From NCBI GenBank assembly GCA_036346225.1, contig JARFIW010000831.1, positions 1,488,001 to 1,552,000 on the forward strand: 64,000 nt of DNA, read 5' to 3'. The notes below the pieces were generated by a model. The model was not told the DNA's origin. It ran no database searches and worked only from the letters and a program-made list of their open reading frames with translations. The position numbers and the translations under genes are program-made. The stretch's first letter is position 1. Each line of letters begins with the position of its first letter. The stretch comes from Platerodrilus igneus. Its lineage: Eukaryota > Arthropoda > Insecta > Coleoptera > Lycidae. This document shows, in pieces, positions 23,624-33,886 of this stretch.

Positions 23624-26600
23624 TACGTTGTAACGTTTTACATATAGGCAATTTCAAAGTTACGATATGTTATGTGGAATGCCACAATCAAGGCGTAATA
23701 GTATTAGTCGACGTGATTATCGATCCGTGCAGCCATGCGCGTGAAGCTCGAGGCGCTTGCCCGATGTGCTTACATTTATTCTTGTACGAGCATGTAGCCA
23801 GATAAGACGCAATTGTTTAAAAAACATGGGAGGAAAGTTTCCTTGCCATGTTCTGTGGAAGAAATTTCCATTCTTGGCAAAGGCATGTTGCCTGGTTCGC
23901 GATGAAAAAAGATTTTTGTTAAAACCAAGCAGCGAAGTGGACGCAAGATTTATAGAACGGTTCGTAAGCGTGACAATATGGCGTTTTTATCGCCATTAAT
24001 TTGTTTGAATTTTTAGCAAACAGTTTCACCTTTAAAAAATTCATAATGGATTTCAGGAATTAATTTGTATAGTTTTAGAGTATTGGAAGTTGGTCAAGTT
24101 TTGAGGATGGCATCCTGTCCGTTCATAATGTGGCGGCATTTGCATGTGGCTGCAATCCTGCAGGTGTTGTAAATTTTTGTAAGCACCATTCCTACGGTGA
24201 GTACGCTTTTTTTTATAACAAACATCAATTCAAGGGAGAAGCAAATTCATTGTGAAACGTTGTCGAATTGGAAGGCAAATAATTACCAAAACAATTTAAA
24301 ATTTCAATAAATTTCCGATTATTAAATATATAAAAGCTTTCTTGTTAAACTATTTAAAAATTTTAGCATATTTTCAAATATTAAAGATATAAAAGCTTTC
24401 TTATTAAAATAAATTATGCTTCATTTAGTACATGTAAGATAATTTGCCTAACGATAAAATAGTTTTAGTATATTTTTGAATATTAAATACGAAAGCTTTC
24501 CTGTTAAAATAAATTACACTTTATTTAGTATGTCAGATGATCTGGCTAGATTTTGTTGTCATTATTCGTTAGTTTTAAATAGTCGTTTAGGGCACAATTT
24601 AGTTTAACATCTGCCAGATAAACATCTGGAGTTACACGTTTACTTAAACAAGTCACACGTATGTTCTGCAAACAAGTTGTATGATAAGATAATTCTTGAC
24701 TTTTATTGAAAAGCTACTCAGATGTTATAAAGATTCAAGTTTCATCTATAACAAAACCTTGTGAGCCGAAAACAAAGATCTTTGTTTGAAGCATTCGCTT
24801 AATGTAATGAGCTATTATTTTTTTATGATGGGCCTCACCCATTAACAACTTCTAATTTGCGACTTAACATTACTAAGACCATTCCACTTTATGCTATTAT
24901 TATATTTATGATTTTGTCTTTATTTTTTTGTATATAAAAGAACAGCAAATAATTTTATGACATGTCTGCTAACTATTGTAATAGTTTTATTTCTGGAAAT
25001 CTAACTCGAGAAACAGTGATTTATCCAATTCTGGTTGCAATGATTAAGTGTAAAAGAAATGGAGTTATGTTTTTGAATATCTATCTTCAGGCATAAGTAA
25101 ATTCCCTTAAGGTTTATCTGCGTCTTTCCTTAAGAAGATTATTTTTTGTTTATGTAATTGACGTAGTGGGGCCCTAAATTGTACAAAGACAGGTTCAATG
25201 ATAGAAAAGACCCCCCATCTCATGCCTCAGCAGTGATGGACTCCGAGACTAGTCCGCGAGCATTAATAATTGTTTTTGGCAACACAGTTTGGCTCAATGT
25301 CATCCTAATTAAAAGCCACCCTCAGTGATATATTAGCCAAAAAGTAATTATAAATTACAACGTCTGAAGAACTATCATTTTTATTACTATTTATTGCAAT
25401 AGCTTATTAACCACTATTATGCTAAAATGAAAATTATGCAGGGTACTGAAATAATAAGGTGTCCGTTTTAAATTACTTTTTTCCTCTTTCTCATCTAATT
25501 TTTGTTTCTCGTAGCGCCCGAATGTTACATACTTAAGATAATGTTGAGTTGGAAGAAAATAGAAATAGCGGTTTTATATTATTAATAATGATATTCGCTA
25601 TTTAGGGGGTTAGATTATAAAAATGCAATGTCTATGTTTAACGGCAAAATACTTTGAACAATAGTAAAATAAATAGCAAACGAAAATATTTGTTTGTCAT
25701 TGCAAAGTTTTTCTCTGAAACTGTTGCAGCAATATGCGGTTACTAAAAATCATATGAACAAAATTGTGGTAAAATTTTAGGCTGTTTATAAAACGCTTGC
25801 AGCTACAAATTCATGCTGCATATACGGGCAAACCGTAACACTTAAAAACCCATTTACAACATTTCAACAGCAACAAGATAGTATTTTCATTACAGTTTAA
25901 TTATAGTGTTAATCTACCTACAAAGTTTTAAGTGACATTAAGAAAGCTCACGAAACTACTTCGTTTATAAATGACCCGAGTAAATTATTTGGCGGCTTTA
26001 TAATAAATTGCAAAAAGATTCGTGTTAAACCAGTTTGTCCTATTAATAATTGTATTGCATGATATATATGATGCTCCTTGTCAGACTAACAAACGAGGTG
26101 TTTCAGTTATCGCAATGTCATGAAACCATCTCCAGCCGATTTATGTAACTAAAGGCCTGTATAATGACCGCTATTTATTCATGTGCGTAGGAAATCTCTC
26201 ATTAAAATATTTTGCGTTATAATTAATATCTTAGTATCTGACAATATCGCCCAAGAACATTACGAAACAACATACCCTGAAAACTCGTTGTGACAGTTGT
26301 GAGAACCAATTTCTCACTCCATACTCCCATAACGCCGTTCACTGAAATCTGAAATATTCAAGCTTTTCATATCTACTCGGCCGCACGGGACACAATAAAA
26401 ACAAGTAATATATCCACAAATAAGATGAAGGCTTGTTTTGGTTAAGCCGCTTTATAAGATGGAAATAATTAGTTTTCTGCGGAACGTAGATTTAGAATTA
26501 TAGATCCTTCTTGCGGTTATATAATTCACTTGGAATTCTACATCCGTGTAGGCATTAACGTCTATGGCGCCACTGTTCTAACTTCCTATAGCGAACACTG

Positions 26601-26799
26601 TTATTATTGTCTAACGTTTTGGGTTTGTACTTAATAAATAACTAAGAGCTTTGCTGATTCGTTGATTCCAGTGTGCGCTCTTAGAAATTATACAATTTAA
26701 ATCTTCGTTACTTGCCTTTTCATGGTCTTGCTATTACAAACTACTCGAATTCTAAGCTTACTCGCATCAAATTACTAGGGAAATTCTAAATGTAGAGAT
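23624..26799. other. About 3.2 kb without recognisable genes
   Basis: Apart from a degenerate tandem repeat at 24313-24535 I see nothing to annotate. The open frame at 23757-23999 (80 residues) has no family signature and I do not support it as a gene. Confidence 0.5.
24313..24535. repeat. Degenerate tandem repeat, three units
   Basis: Units beginning near 24313, 24371 and 24474 share AATATTAAATATAnnAAAGC, TTTCTTGTTAA and, in two units, AAATTAnnCTTnATTTAGTA. Spacing is uneven (about 58 and 103 bases), so the array has suffered deletions. Confidence 0.65.
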
Positions 26800-26911
26800 C
26801 ATTGTTTGTTTTTACAAAATCATATCGAAATCTTTTGGAAAACTGTTAATTCGGCAAATGGCTAAGTGTTGAGGTTCTTGGTAGCCACATGTTGCTTAAC
26901 CCCATCACATA
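26800..26911 (+). mobile_element. Chimeric repeat 1, left part (coding-like block)
   Basis: About 26845-26911 is the reverse complement of the block at 43525-43620 and 44525-44620 and matches 38470-38530 directly (shared words TTCTTGGTAGCC, TTGCTTAACCCC, CACATA). A SINE interrupts it with a perfect 12-base duplication. The other half of this chimeric repeat resumes at 33880, in the same orientation. Confidence 0.7.
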
Positions 26912-27148
26912 CCTTACATGTGATTTTCAATGCTCCTCCCGAAGGTACTACATTGGCTAGGAAGCGAGTTTTTTTTACCTGAAAAATTTTGAATTTTGTA
27001 GAACCCTTACTGTTCCAAGCAAGGTAGGGATCTTTAACGTGCGTGACAACACTAACACACGGGACCTCCATGTTACCTCTCATCCGAACGAAGGCGTATT
27101 TTTGTAAAAAGTGCTTGCCTAATATTTTTCAAGCGGACCGTGTCGAAC
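26912..27148 (-). mobile_element. tRNA-headed SINE, copy 2, head truncated
   Basis: The body matches SINE copy 1 closely (shared CCGAAGGTACTACATTGGC, CAAGCAAGGTAGGGATCTTT). At the tRNA end only AAGCGGACCG plus a few bases remain, so the pol III promoter is mostly lost. The target duplication CCCCATCACATA at 26900-26911 and 27149-27160 is perfect over 12 bases. Since a 5'-truncated copy still has a clean duplication, it was probably truncated during insertion by a LINE-type mechanism. Confidence 0.88.
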
Positions 27149-27154
27149 CCCCAT

Positions 27155-27157
<3 letters not shown>

Positions 27158-27189
<32 letters not shown>
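27158..27189. repeat. (AT)n microsatellite
   Basis: Follows directly on the right target duplication of SINE copy 2. In other copies of the chimeric repeat, a short GGTATATATTT lies near this place. Confidence 0.95.
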
Positions 27190-27196
<7 letters not shown>

Positions 27197-27219
27197 TAAT
27201 CTTTTTGTCGAATGGTCAA

Positions 27220-27474
27220 TAATTGAGATTAATAAATTGCTTCCATATAAATTTAAACTAAGTTCCTTTATATAATCTTATAAATTGAATTGAATAAAAT
27301 TTTATATAATAAATATTGGCTTGACATAAATAAAATTTTGACAGAATTTTATTTATGTCAAGCCAATATTTTATTTATACTTAAAAGATTTTTATTCAAT
27401 TCAATTTTATAAGATTATATAAAGGAACTTAGTTTAAATTTATTTATGGAAGCAATTTTATTAATCTCAATTTA
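27220..27474. repeat. Long near-perfect palindrome (fold-back)
   Basis: The arms 27220-27337 and 27345-27474 are inverted copies of each other with a 7-base centre (TTGACAG). Shared words include GGAAGCAAT, AACTAAGTTCCTTTATATAATC and TTGGCTTGACATAAATAAAA read against their complements. The only clear difference is a run of about ten bases near 27300 against 27382-27392. Such high symmetry implies a recent origin by template switching or a fold-back element. Confidence 0.9.
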
Positions 27475-27572
27475 TTGCCTTGACAAAGCATTAAATATAT
27501 GCGAAAATTTAGGCCATAAAAAAGAGTTTTCTTTTACCCCAGCAGACCTAATACCCACAAACATAATTATAA

Positions 27573-27574
<2 letters not shown>
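27475..27574. other. Spacer between palindrome and (AT)n
   Basis: About 100 bp continuing the right palindrome arm in an open frame (27446-27670), but the frame is accidental because it runs into the AT microsatellite. No match elsewhere. Confidence 0.5.

Positions 27575-27622
<48 letters not shown>
27575..27622. repeat. (AT)n microsatellite at Penelope 3' end
   Basis: 48-bp TA run directly adjoining the 3' end of Penelope copy A. Confidence 0.95.
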
Positions 27623-27628
<6 letters not shown>

Positions 27629-28139
27629 GATTTGACAAAATGTCAAGTAATTACGAACTGCTTTAAATAAAAACTACTTGTTGTTGGATATAATTATTGG
27701 GAACTATTTAGTTCGAAATGAAATGCTTGAGGTAGAATGTATTTATTTATATACCTGACGTTTCGAATCCTTTTTTGACTCTTTTCGAAGGCTACAATGG
27801 TGACAGTTAAAATACAATTAGGTACATAATAGAAAAACTTACATATAAATTTACATCAGCATTTTAACTTCAACTAGCAAAATCTTCACAAATTAAAACT
27901 TTAATAACAAGAAAACTATAAAGAAGAATAAAACTAGATATTAATCATTAATGTAAAAAATTTTGTTTGAAACTTATAGAAAAATTAAATAAATGTCAAA
28001 TTTAAATTAAGGCATACGCCTTCTAAGGTATCAAAATTATAATGTCTATGAAACGAGGATTGCATTTCTAACTATTAAATTTATAAAGCGAAGTGTAAAC
28101 CGCACTTAGGTTGTCTATATCACTTTTGAATTTAGATTG

Positions 28140-29516
28140 TTTTTAGTTCTGTTTATATGATAAGATTCTAAAAAGTCTTTTTGTAGTCACGTTCAACTTC
28201 CATTATTTTCACATCAACAAAATTGGGGTTGTGGTGAGTGGTTTGGACATGTGACGCTAGTGCGCAGGACATCTTTCCTAGTTTGGCATCACTTTTGTGT
28301 TGTGTTAACCTTCTGCAAAGGTACTGTTTTGTTTGTCCAAGGTATAATCCCCCACACGAGCATTTTACTTGATAGACGACGTTGCTTAACCATTGTCGGT
28401 CTGTCTTATCTTTGACTCGAGTAAATAGATTTTTTATTGATTTGTTATAAGTATACGTAATTTTGATATTATTGCGCTTTAAAATTCTTGCTAAAGATGG
28501 AGAGAGTTTGTGAATGTAAGGGATGGTCTTATGAGTGGTAGCGAGTTGAGTTTTTCGGTTTAACTTCTGTTGTATTGGCGTCTGTAAATAAAATTTTATT
28601 CACTGTGGATTTAGGAAAGCCGTTGTTAATAAAGGTACGTTGAAGTTCCAAAAGGTTTTTGTGTAGATATTCGGGATCACATATTTTAAGAACTCTATTC
28701 TTCATGGCCAGGATAGTATTTATTTTGTGTTGGTAACAATGATCAGAATAATAATTTAGGTAACGGTCTGAATTTGTTGGTTTTTATACCAGTCAAACTT
28801 GATAATATTTGTAGAGTCTCGTATGACAACAGTATCAAGAAAAGGAATTTTCGGTCCACTTCTATTTCATACGTAAATTGTAAGTGGTAATTGAATTTAT
28901 TGAAGGCATCCAACACAATGTCAATCATATTTTCGGGAATGCTACACACGATGTCATCAACGTACTTTGCAAAGAATGGAAGATGGAACGGTAGTTGTGA
29001 TAAGACTTCGTCAATCAAAGAATCCATCACAATTTGAGCAAGAATTGGAGAGAGGAGAACCCATAGGTGTACCAAATTTTGTAAATAAAATCTTTTTCAT
29101 AGCAGAAATACATGTTATTAAATATCAAACTGACTGAACTTTTGAAACTGTCTAAAGATAAATTACAGTGTGGTGATATTAAATCCCACTTTTAGTTATG
29201 ATTTTTGTGTTAGATCGAGTGGTATGTTGGTGAATAGTGATTTAACATCCAAAGAAATTAAAATGTGATTATTTGGTAAATGAAAATTTTAAATTTAGTA
29301 ACAAAGTTGAAGCTGTCCTTGATGTTGTATCCTGTTGTAATTGGAAAAGCTTTGCTGAGAATATCGGCTAGCCATTTAGCTAAAGGATATGTTGGTGTAT
29401 CAATAGAGGAAATGATTGGTCGCAATTCCATTGTAGGCTTGTGTAGTTTCGGTAGTCCATAATATTTTCCAGGAACGGCGTTGTTGACTTTTAGTTGATT
29501 TTAACCTCGGTGCTGA
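28140..29516 (-). pseudogene. Penelope copy A: reverse transcriptase C-half and GIY-YIG, frame-broken
   Basis: In successive frames it reads PKLHKPTMELRPIISS, LDVKSLFTNIPLD, ILAQIVMDSLIDEV and KYVDDIVCSIP (the catalytic YVDD, about 28950-28965), then the endonuclease part (CGGLYLGQTKQYLCRRLTQ near 28300-28360). A 110-residue open stretch survives at 28743-29075. Breaks are mostly single-base changes. Where copy A is broken, copy C is often intact and the reverse also holds, so both descend from one active source. Confidence 0.85.
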
Positions 29517-30491
29517 TCATCTTTTATCAAATAAATATTGGATGTGTTCGTTGTTCTTTTTTTGGATGTTTTGTGTGGGATCTTTAACTAGAATATCGTA
29601 TGTGTTGGTGTCGTTTAAAAGTTCTAAAGACTTGTCTATGTACTCTTGTTTGTTCATGATTACCGTGACTGCTCCTTTATCAGCCCTGGTTACTATTATA
29701 TCTGGATTTTGTTTTAAAATTTTTTTGCAGTTGTTATATGCATCATTCTCAAAGCTAGATTGGCATTTATTGTTGGGATCAGAAATAAAGTTTGTAATAC
29801 AGTTGGTAGTCTTAGCTCGTAGTGTGTTTTTATCTGTATTGGTGAGTTCATTTGTGTTAATTATTGATTCTGTTGAAGCTAATAGTTTCCCCATGTTGAT
29901 CTCGAATGTGTTCATTTTTAAATTAAACTTTGGTCCTAGTGATAAGAAATTTTTTACCTTTTCAGGTATGTCTTTGTTGCTACGGTTAACCACCCATTTG
30001 CTGTTGTCAATAAACCAAGATTTAAGTATGAATTGATTGTTCTTTAAATTGTTAAACTTTTTAGTATTTATTTTTCGTACTTGCATAAATCGTTTTTTGA
30101 AAAACTGTGCTTGCCTAAACTCGAACTCATTTATATAGCACAATGGTAGAGTTAGTTGAAGAGAATTTTTAAGCACTTTTATTTTGTTGCTATAAAAATT
30201 AACATTCCGATGACTGCTTTCAATTTCATAAGAAATAATTTTGGTTTCTAATTTGGAAATTGTGTCTTCGATATTACGTTGCTGTTTTTTGTTAGTAACA
30301 TCCAAAGACTTTCTAATACCTTTAATACGATTTAAAATGTGCGAAGGAGTAACATTTTCTCTTCTACACCTTTCCAAAAAGAAAACTTTATTTTTTAGAT
30401 TTGCTAGTTTAGTTGTAGTATTCGCCCATTCTTTTAAATTCTTAACTGTTGCACCACCATAATTAAGTTTGATGTGGTCGTAGAATCCCAT
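29517..30491 (-). CDS. Penelope copy A N-terminal protein segment (open, 324 aa)
   Basis: An uninterrupted frame from ATG at 30491. The first 150 residues are lysine-rich and helical, with coiled-coil-like stretches. The later part carries the ILKQNPDIIVTRADKGAVTV motif that opens the Penelope reverse transcriptase (the RADKGxxxV block). The frame stops at FDKR just before the PKLHKP block because of a frame change, so it represents the N-terminal 40-45% of a normal polyprotein (about 750-850 residues). Only a few bases separate the ATG from the end of copy B, so copy B would supply its promoter and leader. Confidence 0.8.
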   Translation of the reverse strand: MGFYDHIKLNYGGATVKNLKEWANTTTKLANLKNKVFFLERCRRENVTPSHILNRIKGIRKSLDVTNKKQQRNIEDTISKLETKIISYEIESSHRNVNFYSNKIKVLKNSLQLTLPLCYINEFEFRQAQFFKKRFMQVRKINTKKFNNLKNNQFILKSWFIDNSKWVVNRSNKDIPEKVKNFLSLGPKFNLKMNTFEINMGKLLASTESIINTNELTNTDKNTLRAKTTNCITNFISDPNNKCQSSFENDAYNNCKKILKQNPDIIVTRADKGAVTVIMNKQEYIDKSLELLNDTNTYDILVKDPTQNIQKKNNEHIQYLFDKR

Positions 30492-30495
30492 GTCG

Positions 30496-31382
30496 TATAT
30501 AAAATATGATTTGACAAAATGTCAAGTAATTACGAACTGCTTTAAATAAAACTACTTGTTGTTGGATATAATTATTGGGAACTATTTAGTTCGAAATGAA
30601 ATGCTTGAGGTAGAATGTATTTATTTATATACCTGACGTTTCGAATCCTTTTTTGACTCTTTTTCGAAGGCTACAATGGTGACAGTTAAAATACAATTAG
30701 GTACATAATAGAAAAACTTACATATAAATTTACATCAGCATTTTAACTTCAACTAGCAAAATCTTCACAAATTAAAACTTTAATAACAAGAAAACTATAA
30801 AGAAGAATAAAACTAGATATTAATCATTAATGTAAAAAATTTTGTTTGAAACTTATAGAAAAATTAAATAAATGTCAAATTTAAATTAAGGCATACGCCT
30901 TCTAAGGTATCAAAATTATAATGTCTATGAAACGAGGATTGCATTTCTAACTATTAAATTTATAAAGCGAAGTGTAAACCGCACTTAGGTTGTCTATATC
31001 ACTTTTGAATTTAGATTGTTTTAGTTCTGTTTATATGATAAGATTCTAAAAAGTCTTTTTTGTAGTCACGTTCAACTTCCATTATTTTCACATCAACAAA
31101 ATTGGGGTTGTGGTGAGTGGTTTGGACATGTGACGCTAGTGCGCAGGACATCTTTCCTAGTTTGGCATCACTTTTGTGTTGTGTTAACCTTCTGCAAAGG
31201 TACTGTTTTGTTTGTCCAAGGTATAATCCCCCACACGAGCGTTTTACTTGATAGACGACGTTGCTTAACCATTGTCGGTCTGTCTTATCTTTGACTCGAG
31301 TAAATAGATTTTTTATTGATTTGTTATAAGTATACGTAATTTTGATATTATTGCGCTTTAAAATTCTTGCTAAAGATGGAGA
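30496..31382 (-). mobile_element. Penelope copy B (partial upstream copy, pseudo-LTR)
   Basis: 887 bp nearly identical to 27625-28500 of copy A. It contains the 3' untranslated region and most of the GIY-YIG coding part. It lies in direct tandem upstream of copy A, so in the minus direction the order is B, then A. Penelope elements typically carry such a 5'-truncated upstream copy, called a pseudo-LTR. Its truncation point (31381-31383) coincides with the start of inverted copy C and shares GAG with it. Confidence 0.88.
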
Positions 31383-31400
31383 GTTCGAGTTTAGGCAAGC
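31011..31400 (-). pseudogene. Penelope copy B: GIY-YIG endonuclease fragment
   Basis: An open frame ending at 31011 carries SLARILKRNNIKITYTYN, then VVYQVKRSCGGLYLGQTKQ, where GLYLGQT is the GIY-YIG-type core, then LCRRLTQHKSDAKLG and a C-terminal EVERDYKKDFLESY. The nuclease cuts target DNA to prime reverse transcription. One Cys of the CxC pair before the core is Arg here (KRSCGG) but Cys in copy C (KCSCGG). The N terminus of this frame (31400-31472) is chimeric, reading antisense through copy C. Confidence 0.82.
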
Positions 31401-32589
31401 ACAGTTTTTCAAAAAACGATTTATGCAAGTACGAAAAATAAATACTAAAAAGTTTAACAATTTAAAGAACAATCAATTCATACTTAAATCTTGGTTTATT
31501 GACAACAGCAAATGGGTGGTTAACCGTAGCAACAAAGACATACCTGAAAAGGTAAAAAATATCTTATCACTAGGACCAAAGTTTAATTTAAAAATGAACA
31601 CATTCGAGATCAACATGGGGAAACTATTAGCTTCAACAGAATCAATAATTAACACAAATGAACTCACCAATACAGATAAAACACACTACGAGCTAAGACT
31701 ACCAACTGTATTACAAACTTTATTTCTGATCCCAACAATAAATGCCAATCTAGCTTTGAGAATGATGCATATAACAACTGCAAAAATTTTAAAACAAAAT
31801 CCAGATATAATAGTAACCAGGGCTGATAAAGGAGCAGTCACGGTAATCATGAACAAACAAGAGTACATAGACAAGTCTTTAGAACTTTTAAACGACACCA
31901 ACACATACGATATTCTAGTTAAAGATCCCACACAAAACATCCAAAAAAAGAACAACGAACACATCCAATATTTATTTGATAAAAAGATGATCAGCACCGA
32001 GGTTAAAAATCAACTAAAAGTCAACAACGCCGTTCCTGGAAAATATTATGGACTACCGAAACTACACAAGCCTACAATGGAATTGCGACCAATCATTTCC
32101 TCTATTGATACACCAACATATCCTTTAGCTAAATGGCTAGCCGATATTCTCAGCAAAGCTTTTCCAATTACAACAGGATACAACATCAAGGACAGCTTCA
32201 ACTTTGTTACTAAATTTAAAAATTTTCATTTACCAAATAATCACATTTTAATTTCTTTGGATGTTAAATCACTATTCACCAACATACCACTCGATCTAAC
32301 ACAAAAAATCATAACTAAAAAGTGGGATTTAATATCACCACACTGTAATTTATCTTTAGACAGTTTCAAAAGTTCAGTCAGTTTGATATTTAATAACATG
32401 TATTTCTGCTATGAAAAAAGATTTTATTTACAAAAATTTGGTACACCTATGGGTTCTCCTCTCTCTCCAATTCTTGCTCAAATTGTGATGGATTCTTTGA
32501 TTGACGAAGTCTTATCACAACTACCGTTCCATCTTCCATTCTTTGCAAAGTACGTTGATGACATCGTGTGTAGCATTCCGAAAATATGA
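31384..32589 (+). pseudogene. Penelope copy C reverse transcriptase (open to YVDD)
   Basis: A continuous frame of about 400 residues. It has RADKGAVTVIMNK, YYGLPKLHKPTMELRPIISS, ISLDVKSLFTNIPLD, GTPMGSPLSPILAQIVMD and the catalytic KYVDDIVC (32545-32568), the fingers and palm motifs of a Penelope reverse transcriptase. The first few codons (31342-31383) belong to copy B antisense, so the real element sequence starts at 31383. The frame ends early after a one-base deletion near 32580 relative to copy A; the coding potential resumes at 32586-32915 (IPFLDTVVIR). The N terminus is missing. Confidence 0.9.
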
Positions 32590-33383
32590 TTGACATTGTG
32601 TTGGATGCCTTCAATAAATTCAATTACCACTTACAATTTACGTATGAAATAGAAGTGGACCGAAAAATTCCTTTTCTTGATACTGTTGTCATACGAGACT
32701 CTACAAATATTATCAAGTTTGACTGGTATAAAAAACCAACAAATTCAGACCGTTACCTAAATTATTATTCTGATCATTGTTACCAACACAAAATAAATAC
32801 TATCCTGGCCATGAAGAATAGAGTTCTTAAAATATGTGATCCCGAATATCTACACAAAAACCTTTTGAACTTCAACGTACCTTTATTAACAACGGCTTTC
32901 CTAAATCCACAGTGAATAAAATTTTATTTACAGACGCCAATACAACAGAAGTTAAACCGAAAAACTCAACTCGCTACCACTCATAAGACCATCTCTTACA
33001 TTCACAAACTCTCTCCATCTTTAGCAAGAATTTTAAAGCGCAATAATATCAAAATTACGTATACTTATAACAAATCAATAAAAAATCTATTTACTCGAGT
33101 CAAAGATAAGACAGACCGACAATGGTTAAGCAACGTCGTCTATCAAGTAAAATGCTCGTGTGGGGGATTATACCTTGGACAAACAAAACAGTACCTTTGC
33201 AGAAGGTTAACACAACACAAAAGTGATGCCAAACTAGGAAAGATGTCCTGCGCACTAGCGTCACATGTCCAAACCACTCACCACAACCCCAATTTTGTTG
33301 ATGTGAAAATAATGGAAGTTGAACGTGACTACAAAAAAGACTTTTTAGAATCTTATCATATAAACAGAACTAAAACAATCTAA
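32586..33383 (+). pseudogene. Penelope copy C: thumb region and GIY-YIG endonuclease
   Basis: The first part (to 32915) is the C-terminal reverse transcriptase region (IPFLDTVVIRDST, FDWYKKPTNSDRYLNYYS). A further one-base loss near 32865 shifts the frame. The GIY-YIG domain then runs from about 33000 to the stop at 33381-33383, with a CSCGGLYLGQT core at 33150-33185 and the catalytic-type Arg/Glu positions downstream (CRRLTQHKSD, EVERDYKKDF). Copy C alone cannot make the full polyprotein. Confidence 0.85.
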
Positions 33384-33844
33384 ATTCAAAAGTGATATAG
33401 ACAACCTAAGTGCGGTTTACACTTCGCTTTATAAATTTAATAGTTAGAAATGCAATCCTCGTTTCATAGACATTATAATTTTGATACCTTAGAAGGCGTA
33501 TGCCTTAATTTAAATTTGACATTTATTTAATTTTTCGATAAGTTTCAAACAAAATTTTTTTACATTAATGATTAATATCTAGTTTTATTCTTCTTTATAG
33601 TTTTCTTGTTATTAAAGTTTTAATTTGTGAAGATTTTGCTAGTTGAAGTTAAAAATGCTGATGTAAATTTATATGTAAGTTTTTCTATTATGTACCTAAT
33701 TGTATTTTAACTGTCACCATTGTAGCCTTCGAAAAAGAGTCAAAAAAGTATTCGAACCGTCAGGTATATAAATAAATACATTCTACCTCAAGCATTTCAT
33801 TTCGAACTAAATAGTTCCCAATAATTATATCCAACAACAAGTAG

Positions 33845-33847
<3 letters not shown>

Positions 33848-33879
<32 letters not shown>
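33848..33879. repeat. (AT)n microsatellite at Penelope 3' end
   Basis: TA run right after copy C. Together with 27575-27622 it brackets the whole Penelope cluster. Confidence 0.95.

Positions 33880-33886
<7 letters not shown>

Larger units (their letters stand above)
27623..30495 (-). mobile_element. Penelope-like element, copy A (longest copy)
   Basis: Reading leftwards from 30495: an ATG at 30491 opens the N-terminal coding part, followed by reverse transcriptase (frame-broken), a GIY-YIG endonuclease (frame-broken) and a 3' untranslated end. The element finishes at the (AT)n at 27575-27622. Its sequence is almost identical to copies B and C, differing mainly by single-base indels. Penelope elements are a retroelement class separate from LINEs and LTR elements, with a GIY-YIG nuclease instead of an integrase. 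Copy A is nearly full length, but frame breaks in the reverse transcriptase mean it is probably inactive. Confidence 0.9.
31383..33847 (+). mobile_element. Penelope copy C (inverted, 5'-truncated)
   Basis: Plus-strand copy beginning inside the N-terminal coding part (FEFRQAQFFKKRF) and running through reverse transcriptase, GIY-YIG and the 3' untranslated end to the (AT)n at 33848. It is head-to-head with copy B at 31382/31383. Near-identity with copies A and B shows that the whole cluster is young. Confidence 0.9.

Noticed and set aside
23757..23999. 80-residue open frame on the plus strand
   Set aside because: No domain, repeat copy or context supports it as a gene.
27446..27670. 74-residue open frame
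   Set aside because: It starts inside the palindrome arm and reads through the (AT)n run as alternating I and Y.
29542..30036. 164-residue hydrophobic open frame on the plus strand
   Set aside because: Antisense of the Penelope N-terminal coding segment; the same shadow reappears at 31473-31997 opposite copy C.
33650..33780. Possible hammerhead ribozyme in the Penelope 3' region
   Set aside because: Copies A and B have CGAAACGTC, which resembles part of a hammerhead core known from Penelope elements. The CTGANGA core is not found at a suitable distance (only CTGATGT near 33658) and stem I does not pair; copy C even reads CGAACCGTC.
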